This document shows, one piece after another, positions 15,433 through 24,738 of a stretch of DNA of 64,000 bases. The stretch is from positions 3,100,001 through 3,164,000 of the forward strand of contig NZ_CP013070.1 of assembly GCF_000264945.2 (NCBI RefSeq), given 5' to 3'. Numbering within the stretch: position 1 is the first letter of the stretch; each line of letters starts with the position of its first letter. A program made the position numbers and the translations under genes. The DNA is from Sphingobium indicum B90A (GTDB lineage: Bacteria; Pseudomonadota; Alphaproteobacteria; Sphingomonadales; Sphingomonadaceae). The notes beneath the pieces are model-generated. The model was not told the DNA's origin and did no database searches. It saw nothing but the letters and a program-made list of their open reading frames with translations.

Positions 15433-15915
15433 ATGCAGATGAGCGATCGGATGACTGACCTGCCGTCGCTTGCGCCTCCGGGGATCATGCTTGGCATTGG
15501 CCTTGGAGGGTTTTTCGACGGGATAGTCCTGCACCAGATCTTTCAGGCACATGCCATGCTTTCGGCGGTCATTCCCCTGAACAGCATGATGAACATGAAG
15601 GCCAATATGCTCGCTGATGGCCTTTTCCACGCATTTATGTGGATGGCGACGCTGATCGGCGTGACACTGCTCTGGCGGGCGCTGAACGGCAGGCGAGACG
15701 CAAGCGCAGCAGGTTGGCGGCTGATCGGTTACATGCTGGCTGGATGGGGATGGTTCAACCTCGTTGAAGGATTGATCGACCACCATCTTCTCGATTTGCA
15801 CCATGTCGTCGAAGCGCTTGGCCTGTCGATGTGGGACTGGCTGTTCCTTGCCTCCGGCATCGTCCTCATCCTTGTGGGCCACGTCATTGCAAGGAAATCC
15901 AGCCAGGCGACTTAA
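15433..15915 (+). CDS. DUF2243 membrane protein
   Basis: The product (ATG 15433 or 15439) has four hydrophobic helices. The first is PGIMLGIGLGGFFDGIVLHQ with DGIVLHQIFQ, and the second follows NMKANMLADGLFHAFMWMA. The third is LAGWGWFNLVEGLIDHH and the last is WDWLFLASGIVLILVGHV. The conserved His and Asp residues within helices (DGxxxHQ, DGLFH, EGxxDHH) are the hallmark of DUF2243, a family of unknown function sometimes found near cytochrome oxidase assembly genes; they might bind a metal or heme. It lies about 30 bases after the metallo-hydrolase. Confidence 0.85.
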   Translation: MQMSDRMTDLPSLAPPGIMLGIGLGGFFDGIVLHQIFQAHAMLSAVIPLNSMMNMKANMLADGLFHAFMWMATLIGVTLLWRALNGRRDASAAGWRLIGYMLAGWGWFNLVEGLIDHHLLDLHHVVEALGLSMWDWLFLASGIVLILVGHVIARKSSQAT

Positions 15916-16164
15916 AGCGCAAGGCGCGTTCTTCAGCCCTTCGCTTCTTGCGCGGCGCGTATCGCCCTGCCCACGTTGAGCCATTCCGGCTGGTCCGGCA
16001 GACGCGATACAAGAACGCCAGGCCTCTCTGAAAAAGGGGTGACGAGCATCATCTCACAGTGGAACGACGCATCCTGCCAGCAGTTTGGGATGCTACAGCA
16101 CAGGAGATATTGTGGCGCTCGTCTTTTACCATCAGAACCCAGGCATGGCTCTGGACAGCTCCCG

Positions 16165-17238
16165 GTGAACGGCCGACCCTATGAAGTTGCGCTGGTGCTT
16201 GGCGGCGGGAATGCACTAGGCGCGTATCAAGCTGGAGCCTATGAGGCGCTCCATGATCAGGGACTCGAGCCTTCGTGGATCGCTGGTGCGTCTGCGGGCG
16301 CGGTGAACGGCGCGGTGATTTGCGGCAACAAGGATTCCGACCGGGTTAGCCGGCTCCGCGAGTTGTGGAAATGCAGCGGCAATGCCGAGCCGATCGACCT
16401 GCCCGCCGTCGTGGAAACGGTGAGGCGCAGCTGGGCGACCGCATTGACCTTGGCTAGCGGGCATCCGGGGTTGTTCGTGCCCCGCAATATTTACGGCCCC
16501 TGGTGGAACCCGCTGGGCAATGACGAGCCTGCCAGCCTCTATGATCTGCGGCCGCTAGCCGACACTCTGCAGCGCCTTGTTGATTTTGACAGGCTGAATA
16601 GAGGCTCTCCGCGCTTGTCGGTCACGGCCGTGGATATTCAAAGCGGCGAAGATATTGCTTTCGACACTGGTAGCCATTGGATTGGCTGCGACGAGATTCG
16701 GGCGAGCGCCGCGCTCATTCCGCTGTTCCCGCCCGTCGCTATCGGCGAGCGGCTGCTGGGAGACGCGGGCATTTCAGTCAACCTGCCTCTCGATATCATC
16801 CTGTCCGAAAAGCGGACGCGGCCGTTGCTCTGCATCGCGGTAGATCTGCTGCCTCTATCTGGAAGTCGTCCGCGCACGCTGAGGGAAAGCGCGAAGCGGA
16901 GCCAGGATCTCATGTTCGCCACGCAAAGCCGTCGCGCTCTCGCTGCCTGGCAAGCGCTCTTTGATGTCCGGGGCGACCGAGCAGCGACCGTCACGGTGCT
17001 GCGCCTTGCCTATGCGGATCAGGCCAAGGAGGTTGCCGGCAAGGCATTCGATTTCTCCAGCCAATCTGCCGAGGCGCGCTGGCGCGCGGGCCATGAAGCT
17101 ATGACGAGCATGCTGGGTGCTCTTGGGCGTGGTGAAATAGCGATAGGAGGCCGGGGCTTGTCGGTTTACCAGCCCGATCCTCGAACTCGGAAAGGGTTTG
17201 ACCGTGTTCGTTTCTCCATGCAGCCCATCCAAGGATAA
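16165..17238 (+). CDS. Patatin-like phospholipase
   Basis: The enzyme has the oxyanion motif VLGGGNALGAYQAGA, the nucleophile elbow GASAG (Ser) and the catalytic Asp in LLGDAGISVNLPL, which together make the Ser-Asp dyad of patatins, lipid acyl hydrolases. The start is uncertain. GTG 16165 (NGRPYEVALVL) matches the usual family N-terminus, whereas the frame stays open upstream to 15976 with an in-frame ATG at 16090. No signal peptide is seen with the chosen start, so the protein is probably cytosolic or peripheral. The next sequence after its stop is an integrase remnant. Confidence 0.82.
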   Translation: MNGRPYEVALVLGGGNALGAYQAGAYEALHDQGLEPSWIAGASAGAVNGAVICGNKDSDRVSRLRELWKCSGNAEPIDLPAVVETVRRSWATALTLASGHPGLFVPRNIYGPWWNPLGNDEPASLYDLRPLADTLQRLVDFDRLNRGSPRLSVTAVDIQSGEDIAFDTGSHWIGCDEIRASAALIPLFPPVAIGERLLGDAGISVNLPLDIILSEKRTRPLLCIAVDLLPLSGSRPRTLRESAKRSQDLMFATQSRRALAAWQALFDVRGDRAATVTVLRLAYADQAKEVAGKAFDFSSQSAEARWRAGHEAMTSMLGALGRGEIAIGGRGLSVYQPDPRTRKGFDRVRFSMQPIQG

Positions 17239-17267
17239 GATTGCGAGCGGTCTCGGAGCGACAAATT

Positions 17268-17640
17268 CGTTCCGACATCGACAGTAAACTGCGCGGCTGT
17301 GACTTGGTGAAGATCAAGATCGGCGACACCGTTTGTGACCGGAAGGTGCGGACGCGGGCGATCGTCGTTCAACAGAAGACCGGGAGGCCGGTTCAGTTCG
17401 AACTGATGGACGATGCTCGCCCCAGCTTGCTCCGGTGGTTGGAATTGCGAGGCAGATCACTGGAGGATTATGCCTTCCCGAGCCGCACCGATCGTTCGAC
17501 CCACATGAGCACCCGTCAATACGCTCGCCTGGTGCATGAGTGGGTAACGGGGATCGGCCTGCCGAGCGAAGATTATGGCACGCATTCTCAGAGGCGGACG
17601 GGCCCCTCAGATGTTATCCTGATACAGACCGGCTCTATGG
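17268..17640 (+). pseudogene. Small tyrosine recombinase, truncated at both ends
   Basis: The fragment SDIDSKLRGCDLVKIKIGD, IVVQQKTGRPVQFEL and AFPSRTDRSTHMSTRQYARL matches a family of roughly 190-residue integrases common on sphingomonad plasmids and islands. The first 30 or so residues are missing. At the other end the H-x-x-R box (YGTHSQRRT) is followed by degraded sequence, and the nucleophilic Tyr region is absent. The remnant stops where the LysR gene ends on the opposite strand, so a junction lies near 17635. Confidence 0.75.
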
Positions 17641-18588
17641 TTGAAATGCTGCGCCGTTGTTGGACACGCCGACGGCTTGATCGAACGCATCGGTGAGTTC
17701 GCCGATCACTTTCGCGACCAGCGAACGTAGCCAGCGATGCGCGGGATCATGGCGGTAGCGGACATGCCAAGCCATCTCGACCGGGAAGCTGCCGAGATCG
17801 ACTGGAGGCGGAAGGATGCGCAGTCGGGCATCGTGCGCCAGACGGCGACAGATGAGACGCGGCAGCGTTGCGACATAGTCGGTGACCGCGATCATCTCGG
17901 CAACCGCGAAGAAATTGGTGACGGAGAGCGCCACCTCGCGCTTGAGATTCTGTTGGGCTAACGCTTGGAACAGGCCGGCGCGCATGCGGCCGGGCGGCAC
18001 AACGTTGACGTGGCGCATGCTCTCGAACTGCTCGCGCGAGATCGCCTCTCCGATTTCAGGATGACTGGCGCGCACGACGCATTCGAGGCCCTCGTTCATC
18101 AGATGCTGGACCACGAGATTGTCGGGCGGCTCCATGATGCGGCCGAGCACCATCGCGGTGGTGCCGGAGACGACGCCGGTTTCGATCAAGTCGTTGCCGT
18201 AAGGCGTCAGCCTGAGCTTGATGCCCGGAGCGACCTCGGCGAGCCGCGCGACCAGCGCGGGGACGATCACGAACTCGACATAGCCATTGGGCGCGATCGT
18301 GAAGAGACGTTCGGCGCTGGTCGGATCGAAGTCCTGCTGCCCGAGTACGGCGTCGTCGAGGCTCGCCAGCGCGTCCGCGATCCCCGGTGCCAGTTCGAGC
18401 GCGATCGCCGTCGGCTGGATGCCATAGCGCTCGCGTATGAAGAGCTGATCCTTCAACATCAGCCTCAATCGCGCGAGTGCGTTGGAGAGCGCCGGCTGAG
18501 TCATGCCCAGCCGCTCGGCCGCGCGCGTGACGCTCCGTTCCTCCATGAGCGCTACGAAGATGGGAAGGAGGTTGAGATCGTAGCGCAT
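17635..18588 (-). CDS. LysR-family transcriptional regulator (NodD-like)
   Basis: The 317-residue regulator begins MRYDLNLLPIFVALMEERS, with the helix-turn-helix VTRAAERLGMTQPALSNALA, and has the NodD-like effector domain (FTIAPNGYVEFVIVPALVARL). It is divergent from the DJ-1-like gene at 18706 with 117 bases between, the typical layout for a LysR protein controlling its neighbour. It probably governs the 18706-20908 genes. The last residues (VGVSNNGAAFQP) overlap the broken integrase and may have been replaced at the junction. Confidence 0.88.
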   Translation of the reverse strand: MRYDLNLLPIFVALMEERSVTRAAERLGMTQPALSNALARLRLMLKDQLFIRERYGIQPTAIALELAPGIADALASLDDAVLGQQDFDPTSAERLFTIAPNGYVEFVIVPALVARLAEVAPGIKLRLTPYGNDLIETGVVSGTTAMVLGRIMEPPDNLVVQHLMNEGLECVVRASHPEIGEAISREQFESMRHVNVVPPGRMRAGLFQALAQQNLKREVALSVTNFFAVAEMIAVTDYVATLPRLICRRLAHDARLRILPPPVDLGSFPVEMAWHVRYRHDPAHRWLRSLVAKVIGELTDAFDQAVGVSNNGAAFQP

Positions 18589-18705
18589 AAGTTATGCTCT
18601 CATACGTATATCCAAAATCCAAGAAATAAACTTCTGCAATGAGGGGGGAAGGCGCATCTCCTGGCCGTCCGGAATGCGGACGAGATCGGATGACAGGAGG
18701 TTTCC

Positions 18706-19503
18706 ATGGACAAGGGTAAGGTTCTACTGATCGGCTCCAACGCGACCCGCATCGAGGTGCAGGGCAACAAATGGGGCGCGACCGGCCAGTATCTCAACGA
18801 GACGGTCGTTCCGGCGATGGCGCTCGAAGCAGCCGGCTATGAGGTCGTGCTCGCCACCCCGAATGGGAGCAAGCCGATCATCGATGCCGCGTCGGATGCT
18901 CCAGCGCATTTCGAAAATGACGAAGCCGCGTATCGCGCCGCCCGCAACTATTATGACAACAGCCCGGCGATGAACGCGCCACGCACGCTCCGCGCGGTGA
19001 TCGACGATGGCCTCGACCAGTATGCCGGCGTTTTCTTCCCCGGCGGCCAGGCCCCGGTGGTCGACCTGATGCAGGACGCGGAAGTCGGCGACATCCTGCG
19101 CCACTTCCACGCGGCAGCCAAGCCCACCGCGCTGCTCTGCCACGGTCCGATCGCGCTGACCGCGGCGATGGACGACCCTCGCGCCTTCCGCGCGGCGCTG
19201 ATCGCCGGTGCTGACGACAAGGCACGCGAATGGGCGAAGAGCTGGCCCTATGCCGGCTATCAGATGACGATCTTCTCCGCGACGGAGGAGAAGGTGGTCG
19301 AGGATCACATCCTGCATGCGAAGATGTATTTCGACATGCCGCATGCCCTGACCGCCGCCGGCGGCAAGGTCGAGACGACCTCCGTCGACTTCGAGCCGAA
19401 CGTGATCGTCGATCGGGAGCTGATCACCGGGCAGAACCCGCGCTCCGATCATCCGATCGCGAAAGCCTTGATCGATGCGCTCGATGCACGTCGGGCCGCA
19501 TGA
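18706..19503 (+). CDS. DJ-1/PfpI-family (type 1 glutamine amidotransferase-like) protein
   Basis: The 265-residue protein has the DJ-1/PfpI layout: GQYLNETVVPAMALEAAGYE, then GVFFPGGQAPVVDLM, and the nucleophile elbow ALLCHGPIAL with Cys followed by His. This group includes Hsp31-like chaperones/glyoxalases and amidases; which activity applies here is unknown. A strong AGGAGG site precedes ATG 18706. It is followed by a monooxygenase and an aldo/keto reductase on the same strand, and is divergent from a LysR regulator, suggesting an electrophile or aldehyde response. Confidence 0.85.
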   Translation: MDKGKVLLIGSNATRIEVQGNKWGATGQYLNETVVPAMALEAAGYEVVLATPNGSKPIIDAASDAPAHFENDEAAYRAARNYYDNSPAMNAPRTLRAVIDDGLDQYAGVFFPGGQAPVVDLMQDAEVGDILRHFHAAAKPTALLCHGPIALTAAMDDPRAFRAALIAGADDKAREWAKSWPYAGYQMTIFSATEEKVVEDHILHAKMYFDMPHALTAAGGKVETTSVDFEPNVIVDRELITGQNPRSDHPIAKALIDALDARRAA

Positions 19504-19580
19504 GAACGAGAAGTACCGGCGGAGCGTTGCGCAGGCGCTCCGCCCCCCATACCTACTCACCTCAGCCAGGAACGACCATC

Positions 19581-19877
19581 ATGACCAGCCACATCAAGAT
19601 CATCGCGGTGCTGACAGCGCGTCCGGGCAAGGCCGAGGCGCTGCGCATCCTGCTAGACGGCATGCTCGCCCCCTCGCGCGCCGAGCCCGGCAATCTGCGC
19701 TACGACCTGTGGGTCGATCCGGCGCAGCCCGGCCGTTACGTGCTCGACGAGCTGTATGGGAACGCCGACGCTGTCGCTGCGCATCGCGCGAGCCCTCATT
19801 TTCAGGCCTATCTGGCCGCCATTAACGACCTCGCGGAGCGGAGCGCGTTCACGCTCGATCCGCTGGCAGTCGCCTGA
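19581..19877 (+). CDS. Antibiotic-biosynthesis-monooxygenase (ABM) domain protein, quinol-monooxygenase type
   Basis: The 98-residue protein is one ABM (dimeric ferredoxin-like) domain: IKIIAVLTARPGKAEALRI, EPGNLRYDLWVD, YVLDELYGNADAVAAHRASP and HFQAYLAAI. YgiN-like members act as quinol or anthrol monooxygenases without cofactor. The start ATG 19581 has an AGGAACGACC leader. It lies between the DJ-1-like and aldo/keto reductase genes, so a shared role in handling quinones or reactive carbonyls is plausible. Confidence 0.85.
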   Translation: MTSHIKIIAVLTARPGKAEALRILLDGMLAPSRAEPGNLRYDLWVDPAQPGRYVLDELYGNADAVAAHRASPHFQAYLAAINDLAERSAFTLDPLAVA

Positions 19878-19903
19878 ATCCTCCAGACACAAGGACCGAC
19901 ATC

Positions 19904-20908
19904 ATGGCACTGAAGGACATTCTTCCCTCCCGCCTGGGCTTCGGAGCGGCGCCGCTCGGCAACATGTTTCGCGCGATCCCCGAGGAGGAAGCGCTGGCGA
20001 CCGTCGAGGCCGCATGGAGCGACGGCATCCGCTATTTCGACAACGCGCCCTTCTACGGCGCTGGCCTCGCCGAAATCCGCATGGGTGAAGCGCTGAAGGG
20101 GAAGCCACGCGACGAGTATGTGATCAGCACAAAGGTCGGCCGCATCGTGCTCGACGACATCGAGCAGGCGCCGCGCGACAATGGCGAGAAGGGCGATGTG
20201 TTCGCCAATGGCCGTCCCAACAAGGTGATCAACGACTATTCGCACGACGCGACGCTGCGCTCGATCGAGGATAGCCTGAAGCGCCTGCAGACCGATCATA
20301 TCGACATCGTCTGGGTCCACGACGTGGCGCAGGATTTCTATGGCGACGAATGGCTGGCCAGGTTCGAGGAGGCGCGCACCGGCGCGTTCCGGGCGCTCGA
20401 CCGGCTGCGCGACGAGGGCACGATCAAGGCCTGGGGCCTCGGCGTCAACCGGGTCGAGGCGGTCGAGCTGCTGCTCGATCTCGACAGGCCGCGGCCAGAT
20501 GGATCGCTGCTCGCCGGCCGCTACACGCTGCTCGACCATGACCGGGCGTTGGAGCGGCTGATGCCGAAGGTCGCCGAGCGCGGTCTCGGGATCGTCGTTG
20601 GCGGCCCTTACAGCTCGGGCGCGCTCGTCGGTGGCCCGAACTTCGAATATGCGCCCGCCACACCCGAGATTCTGGTCAAGGTCGCGGCGATCAAGGCAAT
20701 TGCCGACCGTCACGGCATCAGCATGAAAGCGGCCGGCCTGCAATTCTCGCTGGCCAATCCGGCGGTCGCGGCGGTGATCCCCGGCGCCAGCCGGCCGCAG
20801 CGCATCGCAGAAGACACCGCTGCGTTGAACGAGACGATCCCGGCGGACTTCTGGCGGGAGCTGCGCGAAGCAGGTCTCGTCAACCCGGCGGCACCACTGC
20901 CACTCTGA
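19904..20908 (+). CDS. Aldo/keto reductase
   Basis: The 334-residue protein shows SRLGFGAAPLGNMFR, YFDNAPFYGAGLAEIRMG (Asp and Tyr of the catalytic set), VISTKVGR (Lys), and DIVWVHDVAQD (His). It ends with the NADP-binding VIPGASRPQRIAED. It resembles the pyridoxal 4-dehydrogenase / D-threo-aldose dehydrogenase branch, oxidising or reducing sugar-like aldehydes. The physiological substrate is unknown. It is the last gene of the three-gene run, closed by a hairpin at 20918-20944. Confidence 0.88.
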   Translation: MALKDILPSRLGFGAAPLGNMFRAIPEEEALATVEAAWSDGIRYFDNAPFYGAGLAEIRMGEALKGKPRDEYVISTKVGRIVLDDIEQAPRDNGEKGDVFANGRPNKVINDYSHDATLRSIEDSLKRLQTDHIDIVWVHDVAQDFYGDEWLARFEEARTGAFRALDRLRDEGTIKAWGLGVNRVEAVELLLDLDRPRPDGSLLAGRYTLLDHDRALERLMPKVAERGLGIVVGGPYSSGALVGGPNFEYAPATPEILVKVAAIKAIADRHGISMKAAGLQFSLANPAVAAVIPGASRPQRIAEDTAALNETIPADFWRELREAGLVNPAAPLPL

Positions 20909-20917
20909 TCAGCCGGT

Positions 20918-20944
20918 CGCCTGAGGCTCAATGTGTCTCAGGCG
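20918..20944 (+). terminator. Hairpin after the aldo/keto reductase operon
   Basis: CGCCTGAG (20918-20925) pairs perfectly with CTCAGGCG (20937-20944) across an 11-base loop, 9 bases after the stop codon. No T-run follows, so termination strength is uncertain. The 230 bases from here to 21175 hold no gene that I can support. Confidence 0.55.
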
Positions 20945-21175
20945 ATCGATCAGTAATTGCGCCGGCTTGGACTAGCTTCGATATCTTTTGCCTACCAATT
21001 CCGCCGCCGCCTGGCCACATTCGCCAACAAAGCCGACGTTCGCGATCTCGAAGGAAATCGTCGAAAGCTGCCAGAGGTTCATAATTTGCCGGTGGCGCAA
21101 TTATTCGAGCTTGCCACGGACTTCAGTGAAAATTTGAGGTCCGATGGCAATTTGCCGGCTTCCCTATGAGCGGCA

Positions 21176-22090
21176 TCAAGCAAACTGCACTTTTGCCAGG
21201 TCGAGGGACAGGCTCCACAGGCGAGCGGCGGCAGCGCTATCCAGCGCCTGCCTGGGCGGTTGCTCCTCGGTCGGATATCCGCGCGTGCCGCCGAGCCGGT
21301 CGGGACCATAATAGCAACCGTCTCGCGCTGATGGACTGGTCGCCGCGAAGAGCGTCGGCAGGGCGCCTTGCCAGGCCGGCTGAAACAGGAACCAGAGGTA
21401 GCGGCGCAACCGTCCATGAAGGCTGGACCGGCCCGAGCCGTTCACGATCAGATCGGTGCGCGTAATACCTGGATGCGCTGCGAGGCTTTCGATGCCCCAG
21501 CCCAGCGCCTTGCTGCGCCGGCTCAGCTCGATCGCGAACATGAGGCAGGCGAGCTTGGATTGTGCATAGACCTCCATCGACCGGTAACTGCGCTCTGCCT
21601 GCAGATCGTCGAAATCGATCGCGCCCTGGCGCGCTGCGACACTGCTGAGCGTGACGACCCGCGGATCATGCCCTTTCCTGAGCAAGGGCAACAGATGCGC
21701 GGTGAGCGCGAAATGCCCGAGATAGTTTGTGCCGAACTGCAGTTCGAAGCCATCGCGCGTTTCGCGACGCTCCGGCGGACGCATGACCGCGGCATTATTG
21801 ATGAGTAGATCGAGACTGTCCTGTTGCTGCGAGAGCTGCCTGGCGAAGGCGGCGACCGAGCCGAGATCGGCCAGGTCCATCCTGCCGAACCGCACCTGAG
21901 AGTCGGGAACGGCGCGCTTGATCGCCGCCACTGCTGCGGCGCCCTTTTCAGGGTTGCGCCCTGCAATCACCACATCGGCGCCCGCCCGGGCCAGCGCCAT
22001 GGAATCCTCAAAACCCAGACCGCCGGTGCCGGTCACAACGACCGTGCGCCCCTGTTGCGGTGGAATATCATCGCCTGTCCAGTTCGTCAT
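21176..22090 (-). CDS. SDR-family NAD(P)-dependent oxidoreductase
   Basis: The 304-residue enzyme (ATG 22090, MTNWTGDD) has the Rossmann opening VVVTGTGGLGFEDSMALARA, the motif INNAAVMRPPE, a catalytic Ser in VVTLSSVAARQG and Tyr-x-x-x-Lys in VYAQSKLA. This is the layout of the retinol-dehydrogenase/WW-oxidoreductase-like SDR branch. The glycine motif reads TGTGGLG, a slight variant of T-G-x-x-x-G-x-G. It is divergent from a MarR regulator (22326) with 235 bases between, so it is a probable target of that regulator. Confidence 0.85.
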   Translation of the reverse strand: MTNWTGDDIPPQQGRTVVVTGTGGLGFEDSMALARAGADVVIAGRNPEKGAAAVAAIKRAVPDSQVRFGRMDLADLGSVAAFARQLSQQQDSLDLLINNAAVMRPPERRETRDGFELQFGTNYLGHFALTAHLLPLLRKGHDPRVVTLSSVAARQGAIDFDDLQAERSYRSMEVYAQSKLACLMFAIELSRRSKALGWGIESLAAHPGITRTDLIVNGSGRSSLHGRLRRYLWFLFQPAWQGALPTLFAATSPSARDGCYYGPDRLGGTRGYPTEEQPPRQALDSAAAARLWSLSLDLAKVQFA

Positions 22091-22325
22091 CGATGGTCCT
22101 CGCCAATCCGGCAGGGCCGCCCGCCTCGGGACATGTCCTCCCGATCCGCAGCCGTGCCCAACGGCGCAATGATGGCGGCAGACAGCGAAATCACCATGCC
22201 GGAACGCGCAAAAAACTAGCCTATTCCTCTGGCACGCCCGCAAGAACGCCAGGCAGGCAACAGACTTGACAGTCGTATGGCACCTGACATATTTGCAAGG
22301 TAGCTTACGAAATATAGGAAGCGTT

Positions 22326-22787
22326 ATGTCTCAGCAACAGCGAAGCACCACGCGTGAGGAGGTCGGAGCTTGGGCTAAACGTTGCTATTTTGCTGGTCGT
22401 ACGGTGATGGATGCCACCCTTCGCCCTCACGGTCTTGGCTCCGTGCAATGGTATGTACTGCACCGGCTGGTTACGGTCGGCCCGACGATTCAGCGCGACC
22501 TGGGACGGCTACTGGAGATCGAGCGCGCGACGATGAGCGGCATCGTCGCAACTCTCGTACGCAAAGGGCTCGTCGAGCAGGCACCCGATCCGGCCGACCA
22601 GCGTCAGAAGCTGCTGCGCCTCACCGAGGCCGGCGCGAAACTCTGGGCAGCATTGCCCGATCTCTCCTTCATTCGCTCCGTGGCATTCGGCGGGATGGAC
22701 GAGGCCGATATCGAGACCACGATCACCGTGCTTCGGACGGCGAGCGAACGGCTCGAAAATCTGCTTGAGAAAGGAAACAGAGCATGA
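22326..22787 (+). CDS. MarR-family transcriptional regulator
   Basis: The 153-residue regulator starts at ATG 22326 (MSQQQRSTT), behind a TATAGGAAG site. It has the MarR winged helix: VQWYVLHRLVTVGPTIQRDL, ERATMSGIVATLVRKGLV and the wing DPADQRQKLLRLTEAG. The stop overlaps the next start by 4 bases (ATGA), so it is coupled to the epimerase gene and probably controls both it and the divergent SDR gene. The 235-base divergent region contains no perfect palindrome that I could find. Confidence 0.88.
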   Translation: MSQQQRSTTREEVGAWAKRCYFAGRTVMDATLRPHGLGSVQWYVLHRLVTVGPTIQRDLGRLLEIERATMSGIVATLVRKGLVEQAPDPADQRQKLLRLTEAGAKLWAALPDLSFIRSVAFGGMDEADIETTITVLRTASERLENLLEKGNRA

Positions 22788-23599
22788 CGATCCTGGTAAC
22801 CGGCGCGAGCGGACTGGTCGGCGCCCGGCTTCTTCCGCGTCTTGTGCAGGCGGGGCTGGACTGCCGGGCACTGGCCCGGCCGGGCAGTGGCGTGCCTGCG
22901 GGCGTGTCGATAGCCACTGGCGACCTGCTCGATCCCGCATCGCTGGCTTCGGCCGTGCAGGACGTTTCGGCCGTCATCCACCTCGCAGCCGTCTTCCGCA
23001 CCACCGATGCCGATCTCATCTGGAAGGTGAATCTCGACGGGACGCGCAACCTCATCGCCGCGATGAAGGCCCATGCGCCGGACGCGCGGCTCATCATGGC
23101 CAGCACGTCCCACGTCTATGACGCAGACTCCCCGCGACCCGGCGCAGAAGAGGATCGCTGTTCCCCCACGCTCGACTATCCAGCGAGCAAGCTGGCCGCC
23201 GAGACGGAACTGCGGGACAGCGGCCTCAACTGGTCGATCCAGCGCTTCGGCTTCGTCTATGGGGATGGCGATGGCCATATCGAGTCGCTCCCCCGGCATC
23301 TAGCCCAAGTGAAGCTTCACCCCGCCCAGCGCATGAGCATGGTCCATCACCGCGACATTGCGACCGCCATGATGCTGGCGCTGGATGGCGCGATGGACGG
23401 ACGGATCGTCAATATCGGCGATGATGCCCCCACATCGATCCATGAACTGGTGCAGCTGGCGGGAGGCGCAATGGAACCCTCCTCCGCGCCGCTGACCAAT
23501 CCCTGGCGCCTGCATATGGACGGCGCGCTTGCCCGGCGGCTCGGCTTTCAGCCGGTCGTGCGGAGTGTCCACCAGGCGGCGCACGAAGGGCTGCTTTAA
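22784..23599 (+). CDS. NAD-dependent epimerase/dehydratase-family protein
   Basis: The 271-residue extended SDR shows ILVTGASGLVGARLLPRL at the N-terminus, VIHLAAVFRT, and a Ser/Thr in IMASTSHVYDADS followed by LDYPASKLAAE (Tyr-x-x-x-Lys). It then has the epimerase-type C-terminal region MVHHRDIATAMMLALDG. Substrates in this family range from nucleotide sugars to flavonoids, and none can be assigned here. It is translationally coupled to MarR. Confidence 0.85.
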   Translation: MTILVTGASGLVGARLLPRLVQAGLDCRALARPGSGVPAGVSIATGDLLDPASLASAVQDVSAVIHLAAVFRTTDADLIWKVNLDGTRNLIAAMKAHAPDARLIMASTSHVYDADSPRPGAEEDRCSPTLDYPASKLAAETELRDSGLNWSIQRFGFVYGDGDGHIESLPRHLAQVKLHPAQRMSMVHHRDIATAMMLALDGAMDGRIVNIGDDAPTSIHELVQLAGGAMEPSSAPLTNPWRLHMDGALARRLGFQPVVRSVHQAAHEGLL

Positions 23600-23650
23600 C
23601 GCACGGCCATGTGAAGGCGCGGTTCCCAAGCCGGCGCCACCGCGCCGCGC

Positions 23651-24697
23651 TTATGCCTCTTGCAGCGTGCGGCTGGCATATCGGCTATATTGGCGGCGCA
23701 TATCCAGCACGTCCCGCTTGGGCGCGGCACCAAACATCCGCGTATATTCCCGGCTGAACTGCGAAGCGCTTTCATAGCCAACCTGATAAGCGGCCTCACT
23801 CACATTGATCCCGTCGACTACCATCAATCGCCTGGCTTCCAGCAAGCGCAGCTGCTTCTGATACTGAAGCGGCGTCATGGACGTTAGCGCCTTGAAATGC
23901 TGATGAAACGACGATGGACTCATACGCGCCGTCTCGGCCAGCTGCTCCACCCGCAGCGTCTGCGCAAAGCTGTTCTGCAGCTGGAAAATGGCCCTGCTGA
24001 CCCGCTCGCTGCTCGATTCCGGCAGGCCAAGGTTGCGCAGCTCGCCGCCATTCGGGCTCGTCAGCAGCCAGTAGCAGAGCTCCCGCATCACGGACGGGTA
24101 GAGGATCGGGATCGCCTCGGGCGTATCGGACATCCTGAGCAGGCGCAGCATGCAATCGGCCAGAGGTGCATCGACCTTCCCCACGAACAGGCAGGGCCCT
24201 GACCCGCTGGTCGGCACGGGCGGCGTTTCGAGCTGCCCCAGCACCTCGCGCATGATCGTCATGTCGAGATCGATGGTGATGCCGATATAAGGCGCGTCCG
24301 CGCTTGCCTCGATGACCCGTCCGCTGGCCGGAAGATCGAGACCGATCGCCAGGCACTCCATCACGCCATAGCGAAAGGTCTCCTCACCGAAGAGGATTTC
24401 CTTTGCGCCCTGGATCACGACGCAAAGCCCCGGCCGATAGACCTGCCGCATCGGCATCCGGGCTTCGAAGGACCGCATGATGTGCATGCCGGCAAGCCGC
24501 GTGGGAAAACGGCCCTCGCCGCCGCCCTGGGCATCGATATGAGCGGCGACCGCCGCGTGAAGGGCTGAAGGCACGCGTTTCTCCGCCTGGGCGAGCGGCC
24601 AGCGCAGGACCTGCCCATCTCTGCTCACCCTATCGGCGCTTGGAGGATTGGGCAAATTTATTGAGGTATTCGGCATTCTGATCATGGGTCGCTCCAT
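23651..24697 (-). CDS. AraC-family transcriptional regulator
   Basis: The regulator (up to 348 residues; ATG 24682 or 24673 are alternative starts) has an AraC_N-type cupin domain (GLCVVIQGAKEILFGEETF) and a C-terminal double helix-turn-helix (LAETARMSPSSFHQHFKALT, ISEAAYQVGYESASQFSREY-like). The ending FGAAPKRDV is standard. It is divergent from an MFS transporter at 24739, which it probably activates in response to a small ligand. The 40-65-base divergent gap must carry both promoters. Confidence 0.9.
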   Translation of the reverse strand: MERPMIRMPNTSINLPNPPSADRVSRDGQVLRWPLAQAEKRVPSALHAAVAAHIDAQGGGEGRFPTRLAGMHIMRSFEARMPMRQVYRPGLCVVIQGAKEILFGEETFRYGVMECLAIGLDLPASGRVIEASADAPYIGITIDLDMTIMREVLGQLETPPVPTSGSGPCLFVGKVDAPLADCMLRLLRMSDTPEAIPILYPSVMRELCYWLLTSPNGGELRNLGLPESSSERVSRAIFQLQNSFAQTLRVEQLAETARMSPSSFHQHFKALTSMTPLQYQKQLRLLEARRLMVVDGINVSEAAYQVGYESASQFSREYTRMFGAAPKRDVLDMRRQYSRYASRTLQEA

Positions 24698-24738
24698 CTA
24701 ACTTGCTGGCACCAACCCAGGCGAGGAGCGTCACGATC

